Assembly: GCF_016862755.1 (NCBI RefSeq)
Contig: NZ_BONO01000002.1
Coordinates: 124,001 to 188,000 of the forward strand
Direction: 5' to 3'
From: Cellulomonas pakistanensis
GTDB taxonomy: Bacteria; Actinomycetota; Actinomycetes; Actinomycetales; Cellulomonadaceae
Length of the DNA: 64,000 nucleotides
The notes beneath the pieces are model-generated. The model searched no databases and had not been told where the DNA came from. It was given only the letters and a program-made list of their open reading frames with translations. Of this stretch, positions 1 through 8,740 are shown piece by piece. How positions within the stretch are numbered: position 1 is the first letter of the stretch; every line of letters begins with the position of its first letter. A program made the position numbers and the translations under genes.

Positions 1-33
1 GGTGCCGGACGGACCCAGCGGGGGCGGCGTCCC

Positions 34-699
34 ATGACCCAGACCACCGACCCGGAGCGCGCGCTCGCGCTCGGCACCCGCACCCGTGCGGGCGCCTACC
101 GGCTCGACCTCACCACGCAGCAGTGGTGGTGGTCGGACGAGGTCTACGCGATCCACGGGTTCGCGCCCCACGAGGTCGTGCCGACGACCGAGCTCCTGCT
201 CGCGCACAAGCACCCCGAGGACCGGGGGCGGTCGGTCGCCGCGCTCGACGAGGCCAGCCGGACGGGGGCGCCGTTCTCGAGCGTGCACCGGATCGTCGAC
301 GCCCGGGGCCGCGAGCGGGTGGTCGCGGTCGTCGGCGAGGGCCAGGGGCACACGGCCCTCGGGACGCCGACCGAGCTGGTCGGGTACTTCGTGGACGTCA
401 CCGACGTCGTGGACGACCGGGCGCAGGCCGCGGCCACCGTGTCGATCGCCGCCGCCGCCGAGAGCCGGTCGGTCATCGACCAGGCCGTGGGGGTCGTGGC
501 GTTCGTGGAGGAGGTCGACCCCGCCGCGGCGTTCCTCGTGCTGCGCGCCGCGTCGAACGACGCCAACGTGCCGATCCGCGTGCTCGCCCGGGCGATCGTC
601 GGCGCGTTGCCGACGCTGCGGCACGACCCCGCCCGGGTGACCCACTTCCTCGAGGGGCTGCTCTCGCCCGCGCACCGGCAGGGCGCCGCGGGCGCCTGA
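34..699 (+). CDS. PAS domain-ANTAR RNA-binding regulator
   Basis: The 221-residue protein has a PAS-like sensor at about residues 20-130, with the PAS-fold-3 hallmark HPEDR near residue 61 and a Trp-rich stretch near 31. An ANTAR-type helical region follows at about 138-190 (SRSVIDQAVGVV, then a conserved Ala/Arg pattern). ANTAR domains bind paired RNA hairpins and prevent premature transcription termination, so this is probably a ligand- or redox-sensing antiterminator. The ATG at 34 follows a G-rich leader. No partner kinase lies within the window. The ligand is unknown and no haem or flavin ligand can be assigned by eye. Confidence 0.8.
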   Translation: MTQTTDPERALALGTRTRAGAYRLDLTTQQWWWSDEVYAIHGFAPHEVVPTTELLLAHKHPEDRGRSVAALDEASRTGAPFSSVHRIVDARGRERVVAVVGEGQGHTALGTPTELVGYFVDVTDVVDDRAQAAATVSIAAAAESRSVIDQAVGVVAFVEEVDPAAAFLVLRAASNDANVPIRVLARAIVGALPTLRHDPARVTHFLEGLLSPAHRQGAAGA

Positions 700-719
700 C
701 GCCCGGCCGCTCCCCCGCG

Positions 720-1075
720 CCCGCTCGACGGGACGACGCGTTCGGCCCGGCCCCGCTCGCCCCCGCTCGGCCCGGCCCCGCTCGCCCCCGCTCGCCCCCA
801 CTCGCCCCCGCTCGGCCCGGCCCCGCTCAGCCCGGCCCCGCTCGCCCCCGCTCGGCCCGGCGCCGCTCGACCCGGCCCCGCTCGGCCCGGCCCCGCTCGG
901 CCCGGCGCCGCTCGTCGCCCGCTCGCCCCGGCCCGCTCTCTCCGGCCCGCTCGACCGGGCCCGCTCGGCCCGGCGCCGCTCGACCCGGCCCCGCTCGCCG
1001 CCCGCTCGACCCGGCCCCGCTCGCCCCGGCCCGCTCTCTCCGGCCCGCCCGACCGGGCCCTCTCGACCGGCTGCC
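720..1075. repeat. GC-rich degenerate tandem array after the PAS-ANTAR gene
   Basis: The 442-nt gap from 700 to 1141 holds no convincing gene. Most of it is a degenerate array of 10-14 nt units built on CGCTCG alternating with C/G runs such as CCCGGCCCCGCTCG, repeated some 25-30 times. All frames through it give only Pro/Arg/Ala/Gly low-complexity peptides. It begins a few tens of bases after the stop codon at 697-699. The last 65 nt, including TACGGT at 1091-1096, look like the promoter and leader of the next gene. Confidence 0.75.
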
Positions 1076-1141
1076 TGCGCGCACCGCGGCTACGGTCGGC
1101 GCAGGGGAGCGCCACCGCGGTGCGCCCGGACGAGGAGGACC

Positions 1142-1990
1142 GTGCCACCGGCAGCCGCCCCGACGACCGCGCGCCGCGCCGCCGCGCTCGTCCGTGCCGC
1201 GCACGCCCCGCCGGCGTTCGCGGTCACCGCGTTCGCCGGCGCGTACGCCGCCGGGGCCGCGGGGGCCGACGCCGCCCGGGCGGTCCTCGTCGCCGCGGCC
1301 GTGCTCGCCGGGCAGCTGTCGGTCGGCTGGTCGAACGACTGGATCGACGCGCACCGCGACCTCGCGGTCGGCCGGGCGGACAAGCCGGTCGTGACGGGCG
1401 CCGTCACGGTCGCGCTGCTGCGCCGGTCCGCCCTGATCGCGCTCGTCGCCTGCGCGGCCCTGTCGCTCGCCCTCGGCCCGGCCGCCGCGCTGCTGCACCT
1501 CGCCCTGGTCGGCGCCGCCTGGGCCTACAACGCGCGTCTGAAGTCGACGGTGTGGTCGTGGCTGCCCTACGCGGTGGCGTTCGGCGGGCTGCCCTCGGTC
1601 GCGACGCTCGGCGTGCCCGGCGGCACCGCCCTCGCGCCGTGGTGGGTCGCCGCGGGCGGGGCGCTGCTCGGGGTCGGCGCGCACCTGGCGAACGTCCTGC
1701 CCGACCTGGAGGACGACGCCGCGACCGGCGTGCGCGGCCTGCCGCACCGGCTCGGGCGCCGGCGCACCGCCCTCGGGGCCGCGGCGGTGCTGCTGGTCGC
1801 GGTCGTCGTGGTGGTGCTCGGCCCGCCCGGGGCGCCCGGCGCCGTGCAGCTCGCCGGGCTCGGGGTGGCGACCGCCCTGGCGGTGTCGGCGGCCGCCGTC
1901 GCGCAGGCCCGGCCCGCGAGCCGGTGGCCGTTCGGCGCGGCGATGGCCGTGGCGGCGGTGGCGGTCGTCCTGCTGGTCGTCTCGGGGTGA
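1142..1990 (+). CDS. UbiA-family prenyltransferase
   Basis: A 282-residue integral membrane protein with about eight hydrophobic segments. The first Asp-rich motif of UbiA enzymes is seen as NDWIDAHRD (residues 65-73), and a second acidic cluster, DLEDD (188-192), lies before TGVRGLPHRLG. These bind Mg-diphosphate of a polyprenyl donor. The GTG start at 1142 follows a strong GAGGAGG ribosome site. It is the first gene of a co-directional cassette with a type III polyketide synthase, so it may prenylate a polyketide-derived phenol. A quinone or other lipid pathway is possible. The acceptor is inferred only from context. Confidence 0.85.
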   Translation: MPPAAAPTTARRAAALVRAAHAPPAFAVTAFAGAYAAGAAGADAARAVLVAAAVLAGQLSVGWSNDWIDAHRDLAVGRADKPVVTGAVTVALLRRSALIALVACAALSLALGPAAALLHLALVGAAWAYNARLKSTVWSWLPYAVAFGGLPSVATLGVPGGTALAPWWVAAGGALLGVGAHLANVLPDLEDDAATGVRGLPHRLGRRRTALGAAAVLLVAVVVVVLGPPGAPGAVQLAGLGVATALAVSAAAVAQARPASRWPFGAAMAVAAVAVVLLVVSG

Positions 1991-2055
1991 GGCCCGCGGG
2001 CGGGCGCCCGCCCCTCCCGGTCGCGGCCGCGAGGGGCGCACGGCAGCATCGGCAC

Positions 2056-3201
2056 ATGTCCCGCATCGCGGCCGTCGCCCCCGTGCTCCCCGAGCACGCC
2101 TACCCGCAGGCCGAGATCACCGCGGAGGTGGCGGGGCTGGTCACCCGGGACCCGCGGCGCCGCGGCCTGCTCGAGAAGGTCCAGGCGTCCAGCGGCATCG
2201 ACACCCGGCACACCGTGCTGCCGCTGGAGAAGTACGCCGGGCTGTCCTCGTTCACCGAGACCAACGACATCTACCTGCGCGAGGGCCTGGAGCTGGCCGC
2301 CCGCGCCGCGACCGACGCGCTGACCGCCGCCGGCCTGCGCCCCGCCGACGTCGACCACCTGTTCTTCACCACCGTGACCGGGGTGTCCGCGCCGTCGCTG
2401 GACGCGCTGCTGGTCGGGCGGCTCGGGCTGCGCGAGGACGTCCGCCGGGTCCCGAGCTTCGGGCTCGGCTGCGCGGGCGGCGCCGCGGGCCTGGCCCGGG
2501 TCGACGACCACCTCGCCGGCCACCCCGACGAGGTCGCCCTGCTGGTGTCCGTCGAGCTGTGCTCGCTGACGCTGCAGCACGACGACGACTCGACGGCCAA
2601 CCTCGTCGCGAGCGGGCTGTTCGGCGACGGCGCCGCCGCGGCCGTGCTCGTGGGCGATCGGCGCGCCGCCGCGCTCGGGATCGACGGGCCCCGCGTCGTC
2701 GGCACCCGCAGCGCGCTGTACCCCGGCACGGAGAACGACCTCGGCTGGCAGGTCGGCGGCTCGGGGTTCCGGATCGTGCTGTCGGGCGGCATGGCGCAGA
2801 CGGTCGCCGGGCACGCGGCCGCGGACGTCGCGGCGCTGCTGGCCCCGCTCGGCGCGCGCGCGGCGGACGTCGCGCACTGGGTCGTGCACCCGGGTGGCCC
2901 GAAGATCCTGGACGCCGTCGAGGACGCCCTCGCGCTGGGCCCCGAGGCGCTGGCCGGCAGCCGCGCGACGCTCGCGCGCACCGGCAACCTGTCCTCGGCC
3001 GCGGTGCTGCACGTGCTGGCCGACGTGCTGGCCGGGCCGCCGCCCGACCCCGGCGCGCTCGGGGCGGTGCTCGCCTTCGGGCCGGGCGTCGGGGCCGAGC
3101 TGGTCGCGCTGCGCTGGCCGGGCGCGGACGGGGACGACGTGCGGGACGTGCCGGGTGGGCCGGACGTGCCGGGTGGGTCGATCGAGGAGGAGGCGTCGTG
3201 A
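2056..3201 (+). CDS. Type III polyketide synthase (alkylresorcinol/pyrone-type)
   Basis: A 381-residue chalcone-synthase-fold enzyme. The catalytic triad is visible: Cys139 in FGLGCAGGAAGL, His278 in VHPGGPK and Asn311 in RTGNLSSA. Such enzymes extend an acyl-CoA with malonyl-CoA and cyclise the product. Bacterial members followed by a methyltransferase and an FAD hydroxylase, as here, resemble srsABC of Streptomyces griseus, which makes phenolic lipids. The ATG at 2056 lies 6 nt after CAGCAT, so it could be leaderless or read from the upstream gene. Its stop overlaps the next GTG start as GTGA, suggesting coupling. Starter chain length cannot be read from sequence. Confidence 0.92.
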   Translation: MSRIAAVAPVLPEHAYPQAEITAEVAGLVTRDPRRRGLLEKVQASSGIDTRHTVLPLEKYAGLSSFTETNDIYLREGLELAARAATDALTAAGLRPADVDHLFFTTVTGVSAPSLDALLVGRLGLREDVRRVPSFGLGCAGGAAGLARVDDHLAGHPDEVALLVSVELCSLTLQHDDDSTANLVASGLFGDGAAAAVLVGDRRAAALGIDGPRVVGTRSALYPGTENDLGWQVGGSGFRIVLSGGMAQTVAGHAAADVAALLAPLGARAADVAHWVVHPGGPKILDAVEDALALGPEALAGSRATLARTGNLSSAAVLHVLADVLAGPPPDPGALGAVLAFGPGVGAELVALRWPGADGDDVRDVPGGPDVPGGSIEEEAS

Positions 3202-3758
3202 GCTCGCTGCTGTGGTTCGACGTGCTGGTGGCGCTGACCGCGCTGGAGCGGCTGGCGGAGCTGGTGGTGTCGCAGCGGAACGCGCGCTGGTCGTTCGCGC
3301 GCGGCGGGATCGAGTCCGGCCGCGGGCACTTCCCGCCGATGGTCGCCCTGCACACCGGGCTGCTGCTCGCGTGCGTGCTCGAGGCGCACCTCGCCGACCG
3401 GCCGTTCCTGCCCTGGCTGGGCTGGCCGGCGCTCGTGCTGGTGCTCGCCAGCCAGGCGCTGCGCTGGTGGTGCATCGCCACGCTCGGCCCGCGGTGGAAC
3501 ACGCGCGTCATCGTCGTCCCCGGGCTGCCGCTCGTGGACCGCGGCCCGTACCGGTGGATCCCGCACCCCAACTACGTCGCGGTGGTCGTCGAGGGCATCG
3601 CGCTGCCGCTCGTGCACACCGCGTGGGTGGCGGCGCTGGCGTTCACGGTGCTCAACGCCGTGCTGCTGGCGGGGTTCCGGATCCCGGCCGAGGAGCGGGC
3701 GCTGCGGGCCGCGGTGGCGGCCGGCGCGTCCCCGGCCGCGCCGGCGCCGGGCCGGTGA
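3198..3758 (+). CDS. Isoprenylcysteine carboxyl methyltransferase-like (ICMT) protein
   Basis: A 186-residue membrane protein with about four or five hydrophobic helices. The C-terminal half carries the ICMT-family SAM-binding region, RGPYRWIPHPNYVAV, followed by EERAL near the end. Its GTG start overlaps the stop of the polyketide synthase (GTGA). SrsB-type proteins of this family O-methylate phenolic lipids made by type III synthases, and that is the inferred role here. A 27-nt direct duplication spans its stop codon. Confidence 0.85.
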   Translation: MSSLLWFDVLVALTALERLAELVVSQRNARWSFARGGIESGRGHFPPMVALHTGLLLACVLEAHLADRPFLPWLGWPALVLVLASQALRWWCIATLGPRWNTRVIVVPGLPLVDRGPYRWIPHPNYVAVVVEGIALPLVHTAWVAALAFTVLNAVLLAGFRIPAEERALRAAVAAGASPAAPAPGR

Positions 3759-3790
3759 GCAGGCCGGTGGACGCCGGGCCGGTGAGCAGG
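3746..3790. repeat. 18-nt direct repeat (period 27) across a stop codon
   Basis: GCCGGGCCGGTGAGCAGG occurs exactly at 3746-3763 and 3773-3790. The first copy contains the TGA stop of the methyltransferase gene at 3756-3758, so the duplication is anchored at the gene's end. Confidence 0.8.
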
Positions 3791-3819
3791 GCGGCGACCG
3801 TCCCGGCGGGCGACCGCTC

Positions 3820-4875
3820 GTGACCGGTCACGACGTCGACGTGCTCGTGGTCGGCGGCGGGCCGGTCGGGCTCGCGGCCGCGCTCGAGGCGCGCCGGTCC
3901 GGGCTGTCCGCGCTCGTGGTCGAGCCGCGCGGCACCCCGGTCGACAAGGCGTGCGGCGAGGGCCTCATGCCGCGGGCCGTCGACCTGCTGCGCCGCTGGG
4001 ACGCCGACCCGGCCGGCCGGCCGCTCGCGGGCATCGCGTACGTCCGGGACGGCCTGCGGGCGGAGCACCGCTTCGCGGGGTCGCCCGGGCGCGGGGTGCG
4101 CCGCACGGTGCTGCACGCCGCGCTCGCGGACCGGGCGGAGGCGGCCGGGGTCGAGCGGGTCGCCGAGCGGGTGACGGCGCTGTCCCAGGACGCCGGCGGG
4201 GTGACGGCGGCCGGCGTGCGGGCACGGTGGCTGCTCGGCTGCGACGGGCTGCACTCCACCGTCCGGCGGCTGGCGGGTCTGGAGGCGGCGGGACGGGCCG
4301 GATCCGGGGGCGCCGGGCGTGGTCGGCGCGGGGCCCGGCGGTTCGGCGTCCGGCGGCACTACCGCGTCGCCCCGTGGACCGACCTGGTCGAGGTGCACTG
4401 GGGCCGGCACGCCGAGGCGTACGTGACCCCGGTGGCCCCCGACCTCGTCGGCGTCGCCCTGCTGGGGCCGGCGCCGATCGACGTCGACGCCGAGCTCGCG
4501 GCGATGCCCGCGCTGGCCGCCCGCCTGGCGGGCGCGGAGGTCGAGGCCGCCGACCGCGGCGCCGGGCCGCTGCGGCAGCGGTCCCGGGCGCGCACCGCCG
4601 GCCGCGTGCGGCTCGTCGGCGACGCGTCCGGGTACGTCGACGCGCTGACCGGCGAGGGCCTGCGGCTCGGCTTCGCGCAGGCCGTCGCCTCCGTCGCGCA
4701 CCTGGACGACCCGGCCGGGTACGAGCGCGCCTGGGCGGCGGCGACCCGGGACTACCGGCTGCTGACCAGCACGCTGGTGGCGGTGGCGACGTCCCCGCTG
4801 CGCGGCGCGCTGGTGCCCGCGGCGGTGCGGCTGCCGCCGGTGTTCGCGGGCGCGGTGGAGCGGCTCGCGCGCTGA
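3820..4875 (+). CDS. FAD-dependent oxidoreductase/monooxygenase
   Basis: A 351-residue flavoprotein. The N-terminal dinucleotide fold VLVVGGGPVGLAAA (about 10-23) binds the FAD ADP moiety. DKACGEGLMP (about 44-53) is typical of the geranylgeranyl-reductase/hydroxylase branch, and GDASGYVDALTGEG (about 267-280) is the second FAD contact. It is the last gene of the polyketide cassette, in the position of SrsC, which hydroxylates alkylresorcinol to a quinone form. Prenyl reduction is an alternative given the UbiA gene. The GTG start at 3820 is 61 nt after the methyltransferase stop. Confidence 0.85.
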   Translation: MTGHDVDVLVVGGGPVGLAAALEARRSGLSALVVEPRGTPVDKACGEGLMPRAVDLLRRWDADPAGRPLAGIAYVRDGLRAEHRFAGSPGRGVRRTVLHAALADRAEAAGVERVAERVTALSQDAGGVTAAGVRARWLLGCDGLHSTVRRLAGLEAAGRAGSGGAGRGRRGARRFGVRRHYRVAPWTDLVEVHWGRHAEAYVTPVAPDLVGVALLGPAPIDVDAELAAMPALAARLAGAEVEAADRGAGPLRQRSRARTAGRVRLVGDASGYVDALTGEGLRLGFAQAVASVAHLDDPAGYERAWAAATRDYRLLTSTLVAVATSPLRGALVPAAVRLPPVFAGAVERLAR

Positions 4876-4904
4876 CCGGGCGCCCCGGTGGCCGGCCCCG
4901 GCCG

Positions 4905-5849
4905 CTACGCCCGGGTCCCGGCCTTGCGGTCGTGCTTGTGCGCGTAGAGGTCCCGGTCGGCCCGCGCCAGCAGGCTGCGCGCGGTGTCCCCCGGGCCGAG
5001 CACCGCCACGCCGCCGCCGCACGGCAGCGGGCCCCAGGCGCAGGCCGGGCCGGCCCAGCGCCGCGCGTCCTGCTCGTCGTGCCCGGGCAGCACCGCGACG
5101 AACTCGTCGCCGCCGAGCCGCCCGAGGAACGCCGCCCGGTCCAGCTCCGCGCGCCAGGAGTCGACGAGCTCGGCCATCAGCTCGTCGGCGCCGAGGTGGC
5201 CGTGCGCGTCGTTGACCCGCCGGAAGTCGTCGATGTCGAGGGCGACGACGGCGAGCGGCGTGCCGGTCCGCCGGGCCCGGCGCAGCGCCCCGTCGAGCCG
5301 CTCGTAGAACGGCCCGCGGGTCAGCGCCCCGGTCAGGTGGTCCGTGCTGCCGGCGCGGCGCAGGTCCCGGCCCTGCCGGCCGAGCAGGGCGCACGACAGC
5401 ACGCAGAGGATCGTCATGCTGACGACGTTCGTCGGGTGCACCGGAGCGGGCGCGAGCCAGGCGGCGACGGCGATCGTCCCGGCCGCGACCCCGACCACGA
5501 CGCCGGCGCGGCGCGGCTGGAGCGCGTACGCGCCGAACTGCCCGGCGAGCGTCAGCCCGAGGGCGAGCACCACCACGCCCTGCGTCGCGTGGCAGCTCGC
5601 CATCACGCCGCCCGTCACGAGGGTCCCCGTCACCAGGACGCCCTGGGTGCTGCGCGGGTGCGCGGGCAGGATCAGGGCCAGCACCGCCAGCACCGCGTAG
5701 GCGGCCGCGGCGAGCGCCCACCGCTCGGTCGGGGTGTCCGGGTCGGACGGTGTCAGACCGGCGACCGCGGTGAGCACCGACACGACGAGGCAGGCCACGG
5801 CGAGCTGCGGGCGCAGCTCCCCGTGCGACGACTCCCCCGGCGGTGGCAT
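4905..5849 (-). CDS. Membrane-bound diguanylate cyclase (GGDEF)
   Basis: The 314-residue protein has five or six N-terminal membrane helices (about 15-155) and then a GGDEF domain. The domain starts at STDHLTGALTR, the canonical GGDEF motif is at 246-250, and DLYAHKHDRK lies near the end. It should make cyclic di-GMP from two GTP. No RxxD product-inhibition site precedes the motif, so feedback inhibition through that site is not expected. The ATG at 5849 was chosen because the frame upstream is Arg/Pro low-complexity. It converges on the FAD gene with only 29 nt between the stops. Confidence 0.9.
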   Translation of the reverse strand: MPPPGESSHGELRPQLAVACLVVSVLTAVAGLTPSDPDTPTERWALAAAAYAVLAVLALILPAHPRSTQGVLVTGTLVTGGVMASCHATQGVVVLALGLTLAGQFGAYALQPRRAGVVVGVAAGTIAVAAWLAPAPVHPTNVVSMTILCVLSCALLGRQGRDLRRAGSTDHLTGALTRGPFYERLDGALRRARRTGTPLAVVALDIDDFRRVNDAHGHLGADELMAELVDSWRAELDRAAFLGRLGGDEFVAVLPGHDEQDARRWAGPACAWGPLPCGGGVAVLGPGDTARSLLARADRDLYAHKHDRKAGTRA

Positions 5850-5926
5850 GGGGTGAATCGTGCCGCGCGCCGGGGGCGCGCGTGGCCCGGTCAGGGGGTG
5901 AATCCGGTGCGGCGCGCGCGCCGAGT

Positions 5927-5985
5927 GGGCACCGGACACGTCGAGCGGGCATCCCCTGGTTGCCCGCTCGACGTGTCCGGTGCCC
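5927..5985. repeat. Perfect 25-bp inverted repeat, copy 1 of a dispersed palindrome
   Basis: The arms at 5927-5951 and 5961-5985 are exact reverse complements around a 9-nt loop. The core reads GACACGTCGAGCGGGCA on the left arm. It sits between divergent genes, 78 nt upstream of the diguanylate cyclase start and 119 nt upstream of the hydrolase start, so a terminator role is unlikely. A related element lies at 36070-36116. Confidence 0.9.
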
Positions 5986-6091
5986 GTTCGCGGTCCGCCG
6001 CGCGCCGCAGCTGGTGCGGGGTTCCCCGGCCCGGACGCCCCGCACCTGCCGCACGCTCGACGCGGCGCAGGCCGCGCCGGCCGCGGTCGGC

Positions 6092-6097
6092 TAGCGT
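6092..6097 (+). promoter_or_regulatory. Leaderless -10 element (TAGCGT)
   Basis: TAGCGT lies 7 nt before the GTG at 6105 and no ribosome site is present, so transcription probably begins at the start codon. It supports that start. Confidence 0.55.
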
Positions 6098-6104
6098 CGC
6101 GCAG

Positions 6105-6929
6105 GTGACCGCCGCCCCCGCCGACCCGCGCAGGCCCGCCCTCCGGACCGCCACCGCCGACGACGGCACCGCCCTGCGCTGGCAGGAGCAGGGCGCCGGT
6201 GCGCCGGTGCTCCTGCTGCAGGGCCAGGCGACGCCGATGGCCGGCTGGGACCCCGTCGCCGCGGTCCTCGCGACCGCGTACCGGGTGCTCCGCACCGAGC
6301 AGCGCGGCACCGGCGGGACCGAGCCCGGGCCGGGCGGCCGCCCGCCGGAGGGCCTGAGCACCCGCGACCTCGCGCGCGACGCCCGCGCGGTGCTGGACGC
6401 CGCGGGCGTCGACCGGGCGCACGTCGTCGGGCACTCCATGGGCGGCAAGGTCGCGCAGTGGCTGGCGGTCGACGCGCCGGACCGGGTGGCGTCGCTCGTG
6501 CTGCTGGCGACCAGCGCGGGCGCCGGCGACGGGGTGCCCCGCGACGCCGACGCGCACCGGCTGCTGCTCGGCGGCGACCCGGCCGAGCGGGTCCGGCTGT
6601 TCTTCGGCGACGCGTGGGCCGCGGCGCACCGCGACGACGTGCGGACGTTCTTCGCCCTCGACGCGGACCGCCCGACCTTGCGGGCGCTGTACCGCGCCAG
6701 CACGGAGCACGACGCGCTCGCGGACCTCCACCGGGTCGGCGCCCCGACGCTCGTCGTGCACGGGACGGAGGACCGGCTGGCGCGGCTCGCCTCGGCCGAG
6801 CGGCTCGCCGCCGAGATCCCGGGCGCGGAGCTCGTCGCGGTCGCGGGGGCCGGGCACGGGCTGCACCTCGACAGCGCCGAGGCCGCGGCCGCCGTCCGGG
6901 CGTTCCTGCGCCGGCACGCAACGGGCTGA
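6105..6929 (+). CDS. Alpha/beta hydrolase
   Basis: A 274-residue hydrolase. The nucleophile elbow GHSMGG places Ser111 as the nucleophile. HGTEDRL supplies the Asp and GAGHGLHLD the His of the triad. QGQATPMAGWDP near residue 40 corresponds to the oxyanion-hole loop, although the usual HG is replaced by QGQ. The substrate is unknown; esterase or C-C hydrolase members look alike. It is monocistronic and divergent from the diguanylate cyclase. The GTG start is set by the adjacent -10 element. Confidence 0.85.
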   Translation: MTAAPADPRRPALRTATADDGTALRWQEQGAGAPVLLLQGQATPMAGWDPVAAVLATAYRVLRTEQRGTGGTEPGPGGRPPEGLSTRDLARDARAVLDAAGVDRAHVVGHSMGGKVAQWLAVDAPDRVASLVLLATSAGAGDGVPRDADAHRLLLGGDPAERVRLFFGDAWAAAHRDDVRTFFALDADRPTLRALYRASTEHDALADLHRVGAPTLVVHGTEDRLARLASAERLAAEIPGAELVAVAGAGHGLHLDSAEAAAAVRAFLRRHATG

Positions 6930-7045
6930 CGCCGGGCTCCGGCGCCGGCGGCCGGGCCGGTCCCCCGGATCCGACGCCCGGGTCTGGCGCTCGCGCGCCG
7001 CGCGGGGCTTCACTGGTGCCCCGGCGAGCCGCACCTGGAGGGGCC

Positions 7046-7792
7046 ATGACCACGACGGACCTGCACGACCTGCGCGGGGCGCACCTCGTCGACGCCGACC
7101 TGCACGGCGCCCGGTTCGTCCGCGCCGACCTGTCCGGCGTGGTGATGCGCGGGGTCGAGATCGACGGCGCCGACATCGACGCGCCCTGGCTGCTGGAGGG
7201 CGGGTCGCTGCTCGTGAACGGGGTCGACGTGACGCCGTACGTCGACGCCGAGCTGGACCGCCGGTTCCCCGGGCGCGCCGAGCGCCGGGCCGCCGACCCG
7301 GAGGGACTGCGCCGCGCCTGGGCCGCGGTCCAGGCGACGTGGGACGCGACGCTGGAGCGCGTGGCCGCGCTGCCACCGGGGACCGTCGACGTCCGGGTCG
7401 ACGGCGAGTGGTCGTTCGCGCAGACCGTGCGGCACCTGGTGATGGCGACGGACACGTGGCTGCGCGGCGCGGTGCTCGGGGTCGAGCACCCGTACCACCC
7501 GATCGGCCAGCCCAACGCCGAGTACGCGTCCGACGGGCACGACCCGTCGGTGTTCTCCGAGCCCGACCCGTCCTGGGAGACGGTGCTGGCGGTCCGGGCG
7601 GAACGGGTCGCCATGGTCCGGGACTACCTGGCCGCCGTCACGCCGGAGGAGCTCACCGGGACGCGGCCGAACCCGTGGGCGCCGCAGCACGAGGAGACCG
7701 TGCTGGCCTGCCTGCACACCATCCTCGAGGAGGAGTGGGAGCACCACCGCTACGCCGTCCGCGACCTCGACGCGCTCCAGGCCTCCCGCTGA
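7046..7792 (+). CDS. DinB-like protein with N-terminal pentapeptide-like segment
   Basis: The 248-residue protein opens with a short pentapeptide-type run (LRGAHLVDADLHGARFVRAD, about 9-28). A DinB-like four-helix domain follows at about 95-245. His residues in VRHLVMA and EEEWEHHRYAV could form the metal site of the DinB/YfiT fold. This family includes thiol-dependent S-transferases such as mycothiol or bacillithiol enzymes. The ATG at 7046 follows TGGAGGGG. Function beyond the fold is not assignable. Confidence 0.75.
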   Translation: MTTTDLHDLRGAHLVDADLHGARFVRADLSGVVMRGVEIDGADIDAPWLLEGGSLLVNGVDVTPYVDAELDRRFPGRAERRAADPEGLRRAWAAVQATWDATLERVAALPPGTVDVRVDGEWSFAQTVRHLVMATDTWLRGAVLGVEHPYHPIGQPNAEYASDGHDPSVFSEPDPSWETVLAVRAERVAMVRDYLAAVTPEELTGTRPNPWAPQHEETVLACLHTILEEEWEHHRYAVRDLDALQASR

Positions 7793-7793
7793 G

Positions 7794-7841
7794 CGGACGA
7801 CCCGGCCCGGCGCGCTCCGGCGTGTCGGGACGGATCCTCCG
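7794..7841. terminator. Imperfect hairpin between convergent genes
   Basis: The 21-nt arms at 7794-7814 and 7821-7841 pair at about 16 positions plus wobbles around a 6-nt loop. It lies between the convergent DinB-like and methyltransferase genes. There is no T tract, as is common in high-GC actinobacteria. Confidence 0.5.
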
Positions 7842-7851
7842 CTCGACCGTC

Positions 7852-8616
7852 TCACCCCGGGCGGCGCGCCACCACCAGCCGGAACGCGTTCCGGAACCGG
7901 TACGACCCGTCGGGTCGGCGGAACGGCGCCGCCGCCGCGACGACCACCGGCCCGCGCCCGGCGAGGCCCGCGGCGTCCTCGCCGAGCAGCAGACCCCGGA
8001 CCAGCGCGTCGTCGTCGGCGGCCGTCCACGGAACCTCGACCAGCGCCACGTGCTCGACGGCCAGGCCCGCGCCGGCGAGCAGCGCCCGCACCGGTCCCTC
8101 CGACCGCAGCGGGCTCTCCGGGTCGACCTCCTCGCCGTCGTCGGCCGCCAGCGCCGCCTCGACCGCGTCGAGCGCGCAGCGGTCGCGCTCCGCCCAGCCG
8201 CACACCGCGAGCACCCCGCCCGGCACCAGCACGCGGGCGGCCTCCGCGGCCGCCGCCGCCGGGTCGTCCGCGAGGTGCAGCACGTTCACCGCCGCCACGA
8301 CGTCCAGCGCCCCGTCCGGCCACGGGAGGTCCTCGGCGTCCGCGACCCGCACGTCCGCCCCGGGCGCCGCGGCCAGCGACCGGGCGACCATGCCCGGCGC
8401 GAGGTCGGCGCCCGCGACCACGGCGCCCCGCGCGGCGGCGTCCGCCAGCAGCTCCCCCGTGCCGCAGCCGACGTCGAGCAGCCGGGTGCCCGGGCCGACG
8501 CCCGCCGCGTCCAGCAGCGCCGCGCGGGCCGGCGCGGCGAACCCGCCCCAGGCCGCGGCCCAGTCGCCGGCGAGCGCGGTCCAGGGGTCGTCGTCGGTCG
8601 GGTGCGCGTCGTCCAC
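7852..8616 (-). CDS. Class I SAM-dependent methyltransferase
   Basis: A 254-residue protein with motif I LLDVGCGTGELLADAAARG (about 46-64), an acidic residue in VVAGADLAPGMV, and DLPWPDGALDVVAAVN as motif II/III. This is the UbiE/Methyltransf_11 pattern for small-molecule methylation. The acceptor is unknown. The GTG start at 8616 is preceded by GACACT at a 6-nt spacing, a weak leaderless promoter match. It converges on the DinB-like gene. Confidence 0.85.
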   Translation of the reverse strand: MDDAHPTDDDPWTALAGDWAAAWGGFAAPARAALLDAAGVGPGTRLLDVGCGTGELLADAAARGAVVAGADLAPGMVARSLAAAPGADVRVADAEDLPWPDGALDVVAAVNVLHLADDPAAAAAEAARVLVPGGVLAVCGWAERDRCALDAVEAALAADDGEEVDPESPLRSEGPVRALLAGAGLAVEHVALVEVPWTAADDDALVRGLLLGEDAAGLAGRGPVVVAAAAPFRRPDGSYRFRNAFRLVVARRPG

Positions 8617-8740
8617 GCCCCCAGTGTCGCCCGCCGGCCGGGCCGGGCCCGCGCCGCGCGGCTGCCCCCGCGCGCGTGCGCGACGCCCCGGACCGGCTCC
8701 GCCCGTCCTCGCGCGTGCCCGGCCCTCGGGCCCGCTCCCC

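Noticed and set aside
5927-5985. Rho-independent terminator
   Set aside because: It lies between two divergent genes, where no transcript is expected to end, and lacks a T tract.
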